From positions 13,807,001 through 13,871,000 of the forward strand of contig CM076270.1 of assembly GCA_038380795.1 (NCBI GenBank): a stretch of 64,000 bases of DNA. The letters run 5' to 3'. Position 1 is the stretch's first letter; each line of letters opens with the position of its first letter. The notes under the pieces were generated by a model. The model was given only the letters and a program-made list of their open reading frames with translations. It searched no databases and was not told the DNA's origin. Source of the stretch: Pyrocephalus nanus (taxonomy: Eukaryota > Chordata > Aves > Passeriformes > Tyrannidae). Made by a program: the position numbers and the translations under genes. Positions 54,586 to 64,000 of the stretch are shown here, in pieces.

Positions 54586-56426
54586 ACACCAAATCCAGAG
54601 CTGAACCCCTGCAGCCCACACACGAACCCCCTGCTCCCTCCCAGCCCACCACAGCACATGCACAGCGGGGCCGAGGGGAGGAGGAACGTGCTGCCCTGGG
54701 CCTCACAGCTCGTTTGCTGAGCCAATCCCAGTGATTTGCAGGAGTAGAGAAGCACAGGGAATCGGGGTGGTGGCTGCTCTAGGCACAGGCAATCTGTTTC
54801 TGAGCGTGGATTGCAGCGGATACCAGGGGCTGTCTGGTTTGTGTCAGAGCACGGCACCGGCACTCCGTTCTTCTTTCATATGGCTGAGGGATGTGCTGGA
54901 TGAGGCTTCGAGGGCCCACCAAGCCACACACCAAACTGCTGGGGCCCAACAGCCACATCTGGGCAGGATTTGGGGGCTCAGCCCCAAAACTGCCTGAGCA
55001 CCAACCCCAAAAGGCAGGAGATGGGAAGCAGGACAGGAAAGAAAGGGAGAAAACACCAGCGTGAAGCCATGTATGTGGGAAGGGCTGATGGAGAGCAGCC
55101 AAGCTGAGGGATTCCAGGCAGCTTCCTGCCACAGCATTTGGAGGAATTCTGCAGTTTCCCAGCAGAAATAGGTGCCCTGCACCCCAAATCTTTCACTCTT
55201 CCCAGGGAACCAACTCGGGACTGGGAACTAACTCCCTGGGAACTAATCTTTCTCTGGAACAAAGCCTAGTTTTCAACCAGATTTTACTGTAAAAACAGGT
55301 TTTCAGCAAGGAAAAGTAAAAAATATCCCGGCAGGTCACGAGCAAGGGAGGGAATGCTTTGCTTATGGCAGACTTATACCTAATTTTATCCAGGTTATTA
55401 ATACAGCCTCTATTCCAGGCATAGGGACCATTCTCACAGACCTGCTGCAATCCTGCATGTGCAAGTTTTCCTGCCTGGCTTTGAGAGAGTTCCAAAGAAC
55501 CCCTAAAAGCTTTTCCTCCAGGTTCAAGTGAGTGTGACCAGGCCCTGCTGCTGAGCTTTGGGATGCTTTTCATGCTCCATCACACTTAAATCCCCCACTG
55601 CAGCACTCGGAGCAGGTTTTCCTTGGATTCAGCCTTGTTTTTTCTCGGGAATGTGACACCAGCACAGACTGCAAACCCATCAGTGGGTGGTTTGGACTCA
55701 GCTGGAGAACCCTGGGCTACCTCTGGGCTGGGCTGGGCTGCTGGGCTCAGCACGTTTCACCCTTGTCAGCTAGTTTTTGGAGGCAGATTCATCCTTTTCC
55801 CATTCCCCCCATCTCTCTGACATGGCTTATGGGTTGCAGACCTGTTCCCCCCTCCCCATCCAGGAGGAGCCCCGTGTTTTAACTGTCTTACATTAGTAGG
55901 AGATTCTTCTCAGGAGCACAGAAAGGTAATTTCCCCCTGCACAGTGAATTCATGCTAAAGGCAGGGGGGAGAAGCACCAAGGCTTTCACTTCTCTAGTAA
56001 AAAGGGGGCGAAAATTATTCCATGGCAGCAAATCTGTCCCCATGGGTATCCTCTTTGATGTGCAAAGGAAAGGAATGTTTTAGCTGATCTCAATATTTTT
56101 AATTCTCTCGCTGATTTCAAAGCCCTCTTTAGCATGAGCTACCCAAGGCTTGGCGATTCCCCTGTAAAAGCAGGTTTGTTATTGTCTCTCTTAACCCCAG
56201 CTCGCCTTCAATTTCCTGCCATCAGTTTTATTATGTCTTCCTTCAGCTGAGAATGAACAATGAGCTTTATTGGAAGAAAAGGTGAGAAATGCAATAAGAA
56301 AAGCTCCTCCTGGACCAGGCAGAGGCAGAACCCAACTGGGTAAGCGACGGTTCCTCTGGAACCCGCTGGTGTTCTCTCACCTGGAATCAGCTGCAGGGTC
56401 TCTCCACCAGCACAACTTTTAGGCAG
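54586..56426. other. 1.8-kb single-copy interval
   Basis: 55726-55745 is GGGCTGGGCTGGGCTGCTGG simple sequence. 56080-56290 (AATATTTTTAATTCTCTCGC, CAGTTTTATTATGTC, GAACAATGAGCTTTATTGG) is a candidate conserved element. No gene recognised. Confidence 0.4.
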
Positions 56427-56578
56427 TCACAGAATCATGAAAAGGCTTGGAAAGGACCTTAAAGACCATTCAGTTCCACCACCTGCCATGGGCAGGCACA
56501 GCTTCACTATCCCAGGCTGCTCCAACCTGGCCTTGGACACGCCCAGGGATGGGGCAGCCACAGCTTCTCTGGACATGT
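56427..56578 (-). mobile_element. CR1 3' end, group A
   Basis: Antisense: CAGTCACAGAATCATGAAAA, CCATTCAGTTCCACCACC and CACGCCCAGGGATGGGGCAG. It faces a sense copy only 81 bp away, so the pair forms a natural inverted repeat. Confidence 0.9.
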
Positions 56579-56659
56579 TCCTAATTCAGAAGATCTGATC
56601 AAGTGTTCTTTTATTTTTCCCCTTCCATCAGAGGGAACAGAAACTGGAAGGGGAAAGGG

Positions 56660-56792
56660 TTTAAGGCCAGGTTGGACAGGACTTGGAGCAGGCTGGGCTA
56701 GTGGAAGGTGCCCCTGCCCATGGCAGGGGGTGGAATGAGATGAGTTTTAAGGTCCAACCAAACCATTCTGGGATTTTATGATTCTATGTAAT
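56660..56792 (+). mobile_element. CR1 3' end, group A, inverted partner
   Basis: Sense: TTTAAGGCCAGGTTGGACAG, GGTGCCCCTGCCCATGGC and AACCATTCTGGGATTTTATG, ending ATTCTATG. It covers about the same part of the element as 56427-56578, in the opposite direction. Confidence 0.9.
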
Positions 56793-57432
56793 TTCCTATT
56801 ATATAAGTCCCCTCTTCATTTATTTCTAAATTTTCCTGTCATGCAATGAATGTCTCTTGCTGTAAGAAAAAATCAGAACCTTAAAAGCCTCCCCTTCCTT
56901 CCCCCCTCCCCTTGTCACACTCCTGCATTTCCCACACAAAGCTCCACCACAATAAGAATATTTCTGACACCAGGACCAGGCAAATTCTTCTCTGCAGTCC
57001 AAGAACACTAAAGAATTATGTTTTTCCAGTGGAAATAGTCACAAGGTTTACAATTAGGCAATCAAATTTCAGTAGATACTTGTTTCTGCCATCCAATATA
57101 TTGTTCATGTGCTGATTTTATGGAACCTTCAGTAAAGTAAAGAATCTTCATCCCTCACACTGGAGCTTTTCCTCGCTTCCTCTGCAAGGCTAAGTCTTTA
57201 TTTGCACCAAGATTGACTCTTGCTGATACAGCTTTGCTTACGCAGTGAATGGCTGTCTCAAATAATTGTTCCATTGCTATTAACACGAGTTCAGCTGTTG
57301 TTTAATTGTGGGAATATATGGAATTGTTGCTGATTAGGGTCACTGGGAAGCTGAGCGGAATGTTGATGGGGCTGCGAAGGCAGAGTTTGGGCACAGAGCC
57401 TCCTTCCTCCTCTTAACAGCTGGCTTTTCATA
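56793..57432. other. AT-rich single-copy interval
   Basis: 57170-57400 (CTTTATTTGCACCAAGATTG, AAATAATTGTTCCATTGC, GTTGCTGATTAGGGTC) resembles conserved non-coding DNA. No gene recognised. Confidence 0.4.
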
Positions 57433-57482
57433 TCATAGAATATCCTGAGTTAGAAGGCTCACGGAAGTCCAACTCCTGTCTT
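57433..57482 (-). mobile_element. CR1 remnant, group C-like
   Basis: Antisense 3' end only: ATCATAGAATATCCTGAGTT, AGAAGGCTCACGGAAG and TCCAACTCCTGTCTTCCC. It is short and diverged, so identification rests on about 50 bases. Confidence 0.6.
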
Positions 57483-57894
57483 CCCAAGAACAGAAATACT
57501 CTTTTTTTCTTAGAATCCAACTAATATTACACATTCCAAAGACTGAAATAAAGTAACAGTAGCAGGAACACTCTTAACTCAGTCCAGTGTAATATTAACT
57601 ATTCTCTTCCAGTCCGTATACATCCTGCCTCCCTAATCACTCAGTGATCCAACCAGATGTTCACCCAAACCTTTAACCTGCTCTTTAACATACAATTCCC
57701 CAAGTTTCTCCTCTGGCCAGCTAAAAGTTCTCTTGCCTCATTGTTTTTCAATCTGCTGGTGGTTTTCATCTTTCCCCAGATATTATCATTACTTTTGTGC
57801 TTCCCAGTGAATGCCAATCAATGCTGTATTTGCAAATTTTCATGGTACTCTCAAGAAGGAATGAGAAAGCTGGAGGTTTTTCAAGGGAATGTAG
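57483..57894. other. AT-rich single-copy interval
   Basis: Nothing recognised. Confidence 0.45.
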
Positions 57895-58153
57895 TGATGG
57901 GATAATGGGGAATGGCTTTAAACTGCCAGAGGGCAGGATTAGATGGGATATTGGGAAGGAATCCTTTCCTGTGAGGGTGCTGAGGCCACGGCACAGGTTG
58001 CCCAGAGAAGCTGTGGCTGCCTCAGAATCCCTGGAAGTGTCCAAGGTCAGGTTGGACGGGGCTTGGAGCAACCTGGGCTAGTGGAAGGTGTCCCATGGAA
58101 GGGAGTAGATTAGATGATCTTCTCATCCCAAACTATTCTGTGATTTTATGATT
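57895..58153 (+). mobile_element. CR1 LINE, group A
   Basis: Sense: TGGGGAATGGCTTTAAACTG, GGAAGGAATCCTTTCCTGTG, CCTCAGAATCCCTGGAAGTG and GGACGGGGCTTGGAGCAACC, then a 10-base deletion in the CCTGCCCATGGC segment and the end CTATTCTGTGATTTTATG. Confidence 0.93.
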
Positions 58154-59228
58154 CATTCTCTAATTTTAAGAACCTCTGAAACAGTATCATTTGAAGAGCT
58201 CAAAATTGTCTCTGTCTGAGATCGACTGGCAGGTATCACACCCATCATGAGCCTCCGCTGTAACCAGGCACAGTTGGGAGGTACTACTATAAGGTAAAAG
58301 TAATGTTTCAAGAGAAAGGATGTTCTCTGGGCCGTGGGTGTTCTAACAGAACACAACAACATTTCTATTCAGCATGCTCTTTAATTCCCAGTTAAAAGAG
58401 ATGCCGGATAATTGTAGCTTAATCCTGCTGGAAATGACAACTTTCAGTTGAAAGCTGAGTTTTATTGGAGAAATGTTTTCACTCTCTGCGCTGCTCTTCT
58501 CCAACATTTGGTTTGCTGAAATCACCCAGCAACAACAGAAAACCCTCAGCCGCTGGAAAAGGCATCTGGAACCTGACAAACAGGCTGTGGGGCTGAGGCA
58601 AGACAAAAAAGTCAGCAGCTTCTATGAGGTTTTTGTTTGCTTGAGGGCTTTGGGGGCAGGTGGCAGGTTTAACACAACAATTCCGAGTTGCTGTTTGCAG
58701 GGATCGGTTTTCCAACACGTAAGTCAACACCATCTCCTGAGGTCTGGAACAAAGACAAAATAAATCTACTTTCATTTAAATTTTCAGCAGAACAAGGTGG
58801 CTTTTCCCTGCCTGTTTCCCCTCCAAACATGTGGCCTAGTTCCACCTGAAGGAAATAGCCTTTCACAGTTGCCACTACATTTGTTTCCAACTTCCAAGAA
58901 GGTATCCATGGCATTTTCCCGGCCTGGCTCAAAATGAGAGGGCTCAATGGAGATGATTTTGTTTCTCCTTTCATTTATCTTCCCCTGCTTTTGAGTTTCT
59001 CAGCAAAGCTCCTGGAGAGGCTCTTTTCGCTGGGAAGGAGTATCCCAAGCAAACCCTATCATCTCCTGGATTAGTCTCAAGGGCTTGTAGAGTTACCAGG
59101 AGGGGAAATGAAAACTCCTTTGGGACAGAGTCTAGAAAGTCTGTATCTCATTTTCCAGGCTTGACGTGCCAACCTAAATTTGGCCTGGCGTCAGACTGGA
59201 AGCCTCCAAACCATCATGAAAATAAACT
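58154..59228. other. Single-copy interval
   Basis: Mostly AT-rich with no repeat or gene recognised. Confidence 0.45.
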
Positions 59229-59442
59229 AGATTGGCTATTAGGGAAGATTTCTTCATGGACGGGGTGGTCAGGCACTGGAACAGGATGTTTAGGGCAGTG
59301 GTGGACTCATAATTCCTAAAGGGATTTAAAAGCCATGTGGACGCAGCACCTGGGGACATGGTTTAGTGGTGGCCTTGGCAGGGCAGAGGGAATGGTTGGT
59401 CTTGATGGTCTTAGAGGGCTTTTCTAACCTACATGGATTCAG
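59229..59442 (+). mobile_element. CR1 LINE, group B
   Basis: Sense: GATTGGCTATTAGGGAAG, GGACGGGGTGGTCAGGCACT, CATAATTCCTAAAGGGATTT, GACGCAGCACCTGGGGACAT and GAGGGCTTTTCTAACCTACA. The octamers are degenerate (GGATTCAGCATG). Confidence 0.9.
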
Positions 59443-60219
59443 CATGACTCACATGGCATTTGCGTAGCTGGAAAATAGTTTGCTCCAAAATACTCATCCC
59501 AGTTGTTTTCTACTGGGAAAATCCAGTTGGGTTTAGGGCCAAACTCATCTCCTTACAACTGTGCCTAGCAACCCTTTGTGAGTTTGGAGGAAGGAAGGAG
59601 GTGCCTGGACCTGGGCAGGTTGTATTTGATGGCCCAGCTCTGTCAGTGCCAAGGCATCTCCAGAGCCTAAAAAGCCTGGTTTGCAGGCTGGCACCTCTCT
59701 ATAATTGCCTCCCCTCCCTTTGTGCTGCTCAGGGACATCAGCATCTGTTTAATTGTTTGGCTCCTGCAGCCCTCGTGTCTCTGCAGAGATAAAGGGCCTT
59801 GTGGAAACCATCCATCCCAAATAAACCCCAAATCCCTGAGCCCCGTGGGACTGAACTCCCTTCTGTGCCTCTTTGGAGTTATTCTGTGGCTCCCAGTGCA
59901 GGTGGGAGGACCAGGAGAGCTCCCACCTCTCGAGCAGGTCCCGGGGCACCCATCAATGCTCATTTCCCGCCAGTCCCTGCGGTCACTGGCCCATGGCTGG
60001 AGTCAGAATGTTGTGCTGCTGTGCAAGGACTTGGAGGCTGTAATTGGCTTAATGCTTGGCTTAATGCTTGGCTTACACATTCAGTAGCACTAAAGGGCAG
60101 AACATCAGCTGCCTTCCAGAAATAAAGCTCCTCAGACGTGGAAAGCTCTGCTGGAGTTCTCGCTGTGCCTTGAGCAGCAGTTCCCCGTCTTGGAGACTTT
60201 GAGGTGGAGAAGAATGGGC
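59443..60219. other. Single-copy interval
   Basis: 60044-60071 repeats the 12-base word GGCTTAATGCTT about 2.3 times. No gene or other repeat recognised. Confidence 0.45.
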
Positions 60220-60550
60220 ACCACAGAATCCCAGAATGTGCTGAGCTGGAAGGGACCCACAAGGACCATCCAGTCCAACCCTCAGCCCTGCACAAACCCA
60301 GCCCCAAGAGTGTGTTCCAGAGGATCATCCAAACCCTCCTGCAGCTCTGGCAGCCTTGGGGCTGTGCCCACTGCCCTGGGGAGCCTGTTCAGTACCAACC
60401 ACCCTCTGGGGGAAGAACCTTTTCCTGAGATCCAACCTGACCCTGCCCTGACACAGCTCCAGGCATTCCCTGGGTGCTGTCCCTGGTCCTCCCAGAGCAG
60501 AGCTCAGTCCTGCCCCTCTTCTGCCCCCACCCAGGAACTTGAAGGCTGCA
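60220..60550 (-). mobile_element. CR1 LINE, group C
   Basis: Antisense: CCACAGAATCCCAGAATGTG, GAGCTGGAAGGGACCCACAA, AGAGGATCATCCAAACCC, GCCACTG-type CAGCCTTGGGGCTGTGCCC and CCAACCACCCTCTGGGGGAA, through CCCAGAGCAGAGCTCAGTCC. It is close to 51470-51755 in reverse complement. Confidence 0.93.
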
Positions 60551-60830
60551 CCTTTGGGCATCCCTTGGTCATGGTCTTATCTATGCTGCCTCCAGAAGGA
60601 CATGCAGAAAGGGGAGAGGGAGAGTGGGGAAAAGAAACTCCATCCCATCTTCCAGACCCTGCAAAGTCTATGGAACATGTTGGTGCCTCCAGTAGCAGAA
60701 GCACTGGGCTGATGGGATGCAGCACCTTCCCTGCTCTTCCTCCTCAGATGGAACCTCTGCCACTCACCCAGCAGCTACATTTAAGTCTGGTCTAGAGCCA
60801 CCTCAGAGGTGCCCAACAGCTGATCTGGGA
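60551..60830. other. Short single-copy gap
   Basis: Nothing recognised. Confidence 0.45.
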
Positions 60831-61075
60831 CAAGTGATAGGACAAGAGCAAATGGCCTCAAGTTGTGCCAGAGGAGGTTTAGGTTGGATATTGGGAAAAA
60901 CTTCATCCTGGCACAGCTGCCCAGGGAAGTGTGGATTCACCAGCCCTGGAGGGATTTAAAAGCCATGTGGACGTGGCACGGGGGGACACGGATTAGGGGT
61001 GGCCTTGGTAGTGCTGACAGAACAGCTGGCCTTGGTCTTAGAGGGCTTTTCCAACCTGAAGGACTCTGTGATTCC
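60831..61075 (+). mobile_element. CR1 LINE, group B
   Basis: Sense: GTGATAGGACAAGAGCAAAT, GGAGGTTTAGGTTGGATATT, CAGCCCTGGAGGGATTTAAA, GACGTGGCACGGGGGGACAC and CCAACCTGAAGGACTCTGTG. A piece containing the CAGGCACTGGAACAGG segment is deleted around 60912. Confidence 0.92.
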
Positions 61076-63363
61076 ACAACTGCCACCGTGTCTGGGGACG
61101 GTGTCACCAGGGGCTGCCACTGAGGCCACTCGAGCTGGAGGCTGCAGCAGGAGCTTGGAATCCCAGCTGCTGGTATATATTGCAGGTCTTGGCTGGAGGA
61201 GGAGGGAACGTGCCAGCTCTTGTCCTCAGAGTCTGCAAACAAGGAGAAACCCTCATGAACTGAGCAGAGCTGATTGGATTTATCTGCAGGGGAAGGCAGG
61301 GGCTGGTTTCGCAGTGCTAAGAGATACAGGTAATATTTCCAAAACAAAATCTCCCATTTGAAATCCAATTAGGGTTGCTAAGTAACAACATAGTTAACCA
61401 GCCAATATTTGCTAAACCCAGGCTTTTGCAAGCAAGGAAACAGCTTTGGCAAATTGCACTAACAATACATAAATACAGTCAGATTAAACCAAACAGCTCC
61501 AATCCTGTTAGCAGTGACTGCTCAGATTTTCCCTGTTATCTGTGGCATTCCAGAAGCTGGCTTAGTGCTTTCCACTTCCCTAGCTGGGGGGTTTGTGTGG
61601 AGTCTGCAGTATTGGCGAGCACGGGAAGGAATCTGTATATTTGGTTTATTGATGAGCACACGTCTTATGTGCCTGAACAGAGAGCCTGAAAGTAATTTGG
61701 ATGAAAAATAGTTGCTTGAGAATGCTCTTTAATTGTCAACTGCTTCAGTGTAACTGATTTCCCCAAAAAAGTTACTGCAAGTTTCTCTAGAACAGGTTGT
61801 TTTTCAAGCCCGTTCTCAGCAGACAGAATCATTGATTTCAAAATCCCTTGTTTGGCTCTGCTCAAAGCAGCTCCCTGAGCTCCTGTCTGAGGAGCTCCAA
61901 GGACTCTCCTACCTGCGCACCCGCCTGCAGCACCAGGTGGTTGTAGGGTTCTGGGATTGCCTGGGACATCTGCACATGCAAAGCCCCAAAACAGCATGGG
62001 TTAACCTGCAGCACGAACTCTAGGTCATCCCCTGAGTCCCTCTGTCTCTGCAGCTGTACTGGCACAAGACAGAGCCTGGGGTTGAGCATCTCAGCTGTAA
62101 TTTCTGGCTCCAGTTTTCCATTTTAAGCACTCTGTGGTCTCTCCTGCTTGAGACTGGCTCAGGGGTTTGGGCAGGACTTAGCAAAGGCTGTTCTCAGTTT
62201 CAGTCCTGATGAAAAGCTGGATTTTCCAGTAGAGCTGAAACTTCCTCTGCACTGAGGAGCTTTTCTTCTCTCCCCCAGTGGGTTTAGGACTTCAGCTTTG
62301 GTCTCTTCTGAGTGTTGGAGGTTAATTCTCCGTGAGGCTCTGCACCACTGCCCCACACCCCCCGCCCAGGCATCCTCCCAGCCATGTCCAGCTCTGCCAT
62401 CCCACCAGGAATGTGACCTGTGGGTAGCTGAGCTCTCCCAGCTCTCCTGGTTTGCTGCAGGGAGTCAGGATTTTCCTGGCTGGCAAGGTTCCAAGATGCT
62501 CTTCTCATGGCTTGTGTGGATACTCAATGCCCGAGCCCTGCTGGCAGCAAAGATCCTTGTACAAGCTCTCCCTACTCTCTCCTGGCTGCTGCTTTGCCTT
62601 GACATGCAGACTCACCATCCTCGTGCCTTCCTCAGGCTCCTTGGGGTCCCCACAGGAGTGAAAATCCAAGGTAATGTCCTTTGGCTGATGGGAAGGGGGG
62701 GCTTCTTAATGTGCCTCCTGCTCCTCTGCTTCCTTCAGTGCTCATCGCAGCAAATTGCTCTGTCTCTGTTCAAGGATCTCTTCAAATATATGGACCAGAA
62801 GTGGCAGGAGCTGCAGACTAGCAGGACTGGGTTTGGATTTTTTTTTTTTTTCTCAAGGAAAGATTATATTTTGATACTTCCTTTACATTGAAGGAGAGCA
62901 GGAAATCTTTCTCCCATCAAGCTGTCTCTTAGCCGAGGTCCAGCTCCTTTACCAGCTCCTTATTTGGACAGTGCTGTGTATTTGTTCTTTCCAGCAGCTT
63001 CCCAGCTGGAGGGAGGGCTTCTTAATTTCCTTTTTTGAAAGGAGTTTCCAGCTCCAGCACTGAACCACGTGGAAAACGACCCCTGAGACAAGCAGAGCTC
63101 CAGACTGTGCTGCACCTACTGAGGGGAGGCTCCTGGTTTGGCTGGTGCTGCAGGGATTTCTGTGGGATGCTGAGCAGCCCAGGGACTGCCTGCCCAGGCT
63201 GTATTCCTCGGAGAAGGACTAGGGAGGGATGGCAGCAGGTGCTTAAATGCATGAGAAGACACTGCTGAAAAATATCTCCCTTTCCAGTTCTCTCCAAGCA
63301 TCCCTTTGATGGGGAGTGTTGGGGAGAGAACAAAATTAATGGTAGGGGCTGTGCATCACAGAG
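61076..63363. other. 2.3-kb single-copy interval
   Basis: 61360-61510 is AT-rich and possibly conserved (TAACCAGCCAATATTTGC). A 15-base T run lies near 62840. The 197- and 200-codon frames (62298-62891 plus, 63022-63624 minus) have no recognisable domains; the second runs into CR1. Confidence 0.45.
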
Positions 63364-63510
63364 CCATGGAATGGTTTGGGTTGGAAAGACCTTACAGTTC
63401 ATCTCATTCCACCCTCTGCCATGGGCAGGGACACCTTCCACAATCCCAAGCCCCATCCAACCTGGCCTTGGACGCTTCCAGGGATGGGGCAGCCACAGCT
63501 TCTTAGAGCA
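63364..63510 (-). mobile_element. CR1 3' end, group A
   Basis: Antisense: CCATGGAATGGTTTGGGTTG, CACCCTCTGCCATGGGCAGG, CAATCCCAAGCCCCATCC and GGACGCTTCCAGGGATGGGG. The CAGGTTGCTC segment is deleted. Confidence 0.92.
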
Positions 63511-63803
63511 GAAGAGCAGATATTGCTCCCAAGCCAAGTAGCTCCTTTGAAGTTTTCCAGAAACTTTGGAAAGCTGGGCAGATATGCCACTGGAATAGCT
63601 CAGAGCCCAGGGACTCCAGGCCAATCAGGGATACTCCAGCTTCTCTAGCTCATTTCTGTAGCCAACAACTGCTTTCCAGAAGCTGAAACCTCTGGCCTTG
63701 GACTACTTTGGGCTGATGTCACAGTTCTGTGAACTTCCAGAAGCTGAGCTGGGTCCTGGGATGTTCTCTGGAGGCAAATGACTTAACTCCTGACTGTTCA
63801 TGT
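63511..63803. other. Short single-copy gap
   Basis: Nothing recognised. TTCCAGAAGCTGA occurs at both 63674 and 63736. Confidence 0.45.
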
Positions 63804-63852
63804 CACAGAATCACGGCATGTGCTGAGTTGGAAGGGACCCAAAGGATCATCT
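63804..63852 (-). mobile_element. CR1 3' end, joined to an inverted CR1 segment
   Basis: Antisense: GTCACAGAATCACGGCATG, TGCTGAGTTGGAAGGGACCC and AAAGGATCAT. This is only the last 50 bases or so of a group C-like element. A CR1 segment in the opposite orientation begins within a few bases. Confidence 0.85.
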
Positions 63853-63854
63853 TT

Positions 63855-64000
63855 GAGTGCTGTGTCCAGTTCTGAGCCTCTCAGTTCAGGAAGGATATTG
63901 AGGTGCTTGAGCAGGTCCAGAGAAGAGCAACGAGGCTGGGGAAGGGACTGGAGCACAAGTCCTATGAGGAGAGGCTGAGGGAGCTGGGGTTGTTTAGCCT
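63855..64000 (+). mobile_element. CR1 internal segment, runs off the window
   Basis: Sense: GAGTGCTGTGTCCAGTTCTG, CAGGAAGGATATTGAGGTGC, GAGCAGGTCCAGAGAAGAGC and GAGGCTGAGGGAGCTGGGGT, ending GTTTAGCCT at the window edge. It comes from upstream of the part usually kept in truncated copies. Its orientation opposite to 63804-63852 suggests a 5'-inverted insertion. Confidence 0.92.

Noticed and set aside
62298..62891. 197-codon plus-strand frame with hydrophobic runs
   Set aside because: The hydrophobic runs do not form a recognisable membrane protein, and the end is encoded by a poly-T tract.
1..64000. CRISPR array, bacterial operon, or phage or plasmid content
   Set aside because: No regularly spaced direct repeats, no dense coding and no ribosome-binding pattern. 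Repeat content is that of a bird genome.

Overview
This window looks like nuclear DNA of a bird, most likely a passerine (songbird). The main evidence is about 50 segments of the avian CR1 LINE, recognised by eye from its 3' region. In the sense direction that region ends in CTTTTCCAACC or CCCTTCCAACCC followed by ATTCTGTGATTCT-like octamer repeats; in antisense it starts GAATGGTTTGGGTTGGAAGG. A second clue is a fragment at 21490-21607 that joins a tRNA-Ile-like 3' half to a CR1-like tail. That is the layout of TguSINE1, a SINE described from passerines. I cannot name the species or chromosome.

I found no gene I can support. The open reading frames longer than about 150 codons either lie in CR1 DNA or lack any recognisable domain, splice pattern or family signature. 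The window is best read as intergenic or deep intronic DNA. There is no tRNA, rRNA, CRISPR array or bacterial-type operon.

CR1 copies are sorted here into my own working groups. Group A has the 'GGGCTTGGAGCAACCTGGG' and 'CCATGGCAGGG' landmarks. Group B has 'CTGACAGGAGGGG', 'GGGACATGG' and 'GAGGGCTTTTCCAACC'. Group C has 'GAGGCTTTGGATGATCC' and 'CAGGGCTGAGGGTTGGACT'. Group D holds older or different CR1s. My hand-drawn boundaries add up to roughly 12 kb, about a fifth of the window, which is dense for a bird. Nearly all copies are 5'-truncated; the longest are about 575 bp (8508-9085 and 17755-18330). Other interspersed elements are the SINE fragment, a probable solo retroviral LTR on the minus strand (from 10015), and a perfect 160-bp (GAAGG)32 microsatellite (29921-30080).

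Layout: 1-9900 is CR1-rich and contains a CR1 bracketed by long direct repeats (3374-4169), two CR1s sharing the same foreign insert (2498-3015 and 5504-5893), and the left arm of an inverted duplication (5716-6324). 7650-8500 is repeat-free and holds a SOX-POU composite site inside a perfect hairpin. 9867-16600 holds the LTR and long single-copy stretches. 16600-25130 is CR1-rich, with the right arm of the inverted duplication (19174-19784) next to a 22-bp palindrome, and the SINE nested in a CR1. 25130-47700 is mostly single-copy, with scattered CR1s, the microsatellite, a CpG-rich patch with a perfect RFX X-box (31669-31682), a tandem duplication (34755-34934) and a large inverted repeat (45330-46417). 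47700-64000 is again CR1-dense with single-copy gaps, and ends in a CR1 whose 5' part appears inverted.

The interest of the window lies in repeat biology: nested insertions, inverted and direct duplications, a possible chimeric CR1 lineage and a possible 3' transduction. A few candidate regulatory elements sit in single-copy islands. All boundaries and identities were estimated by eye.
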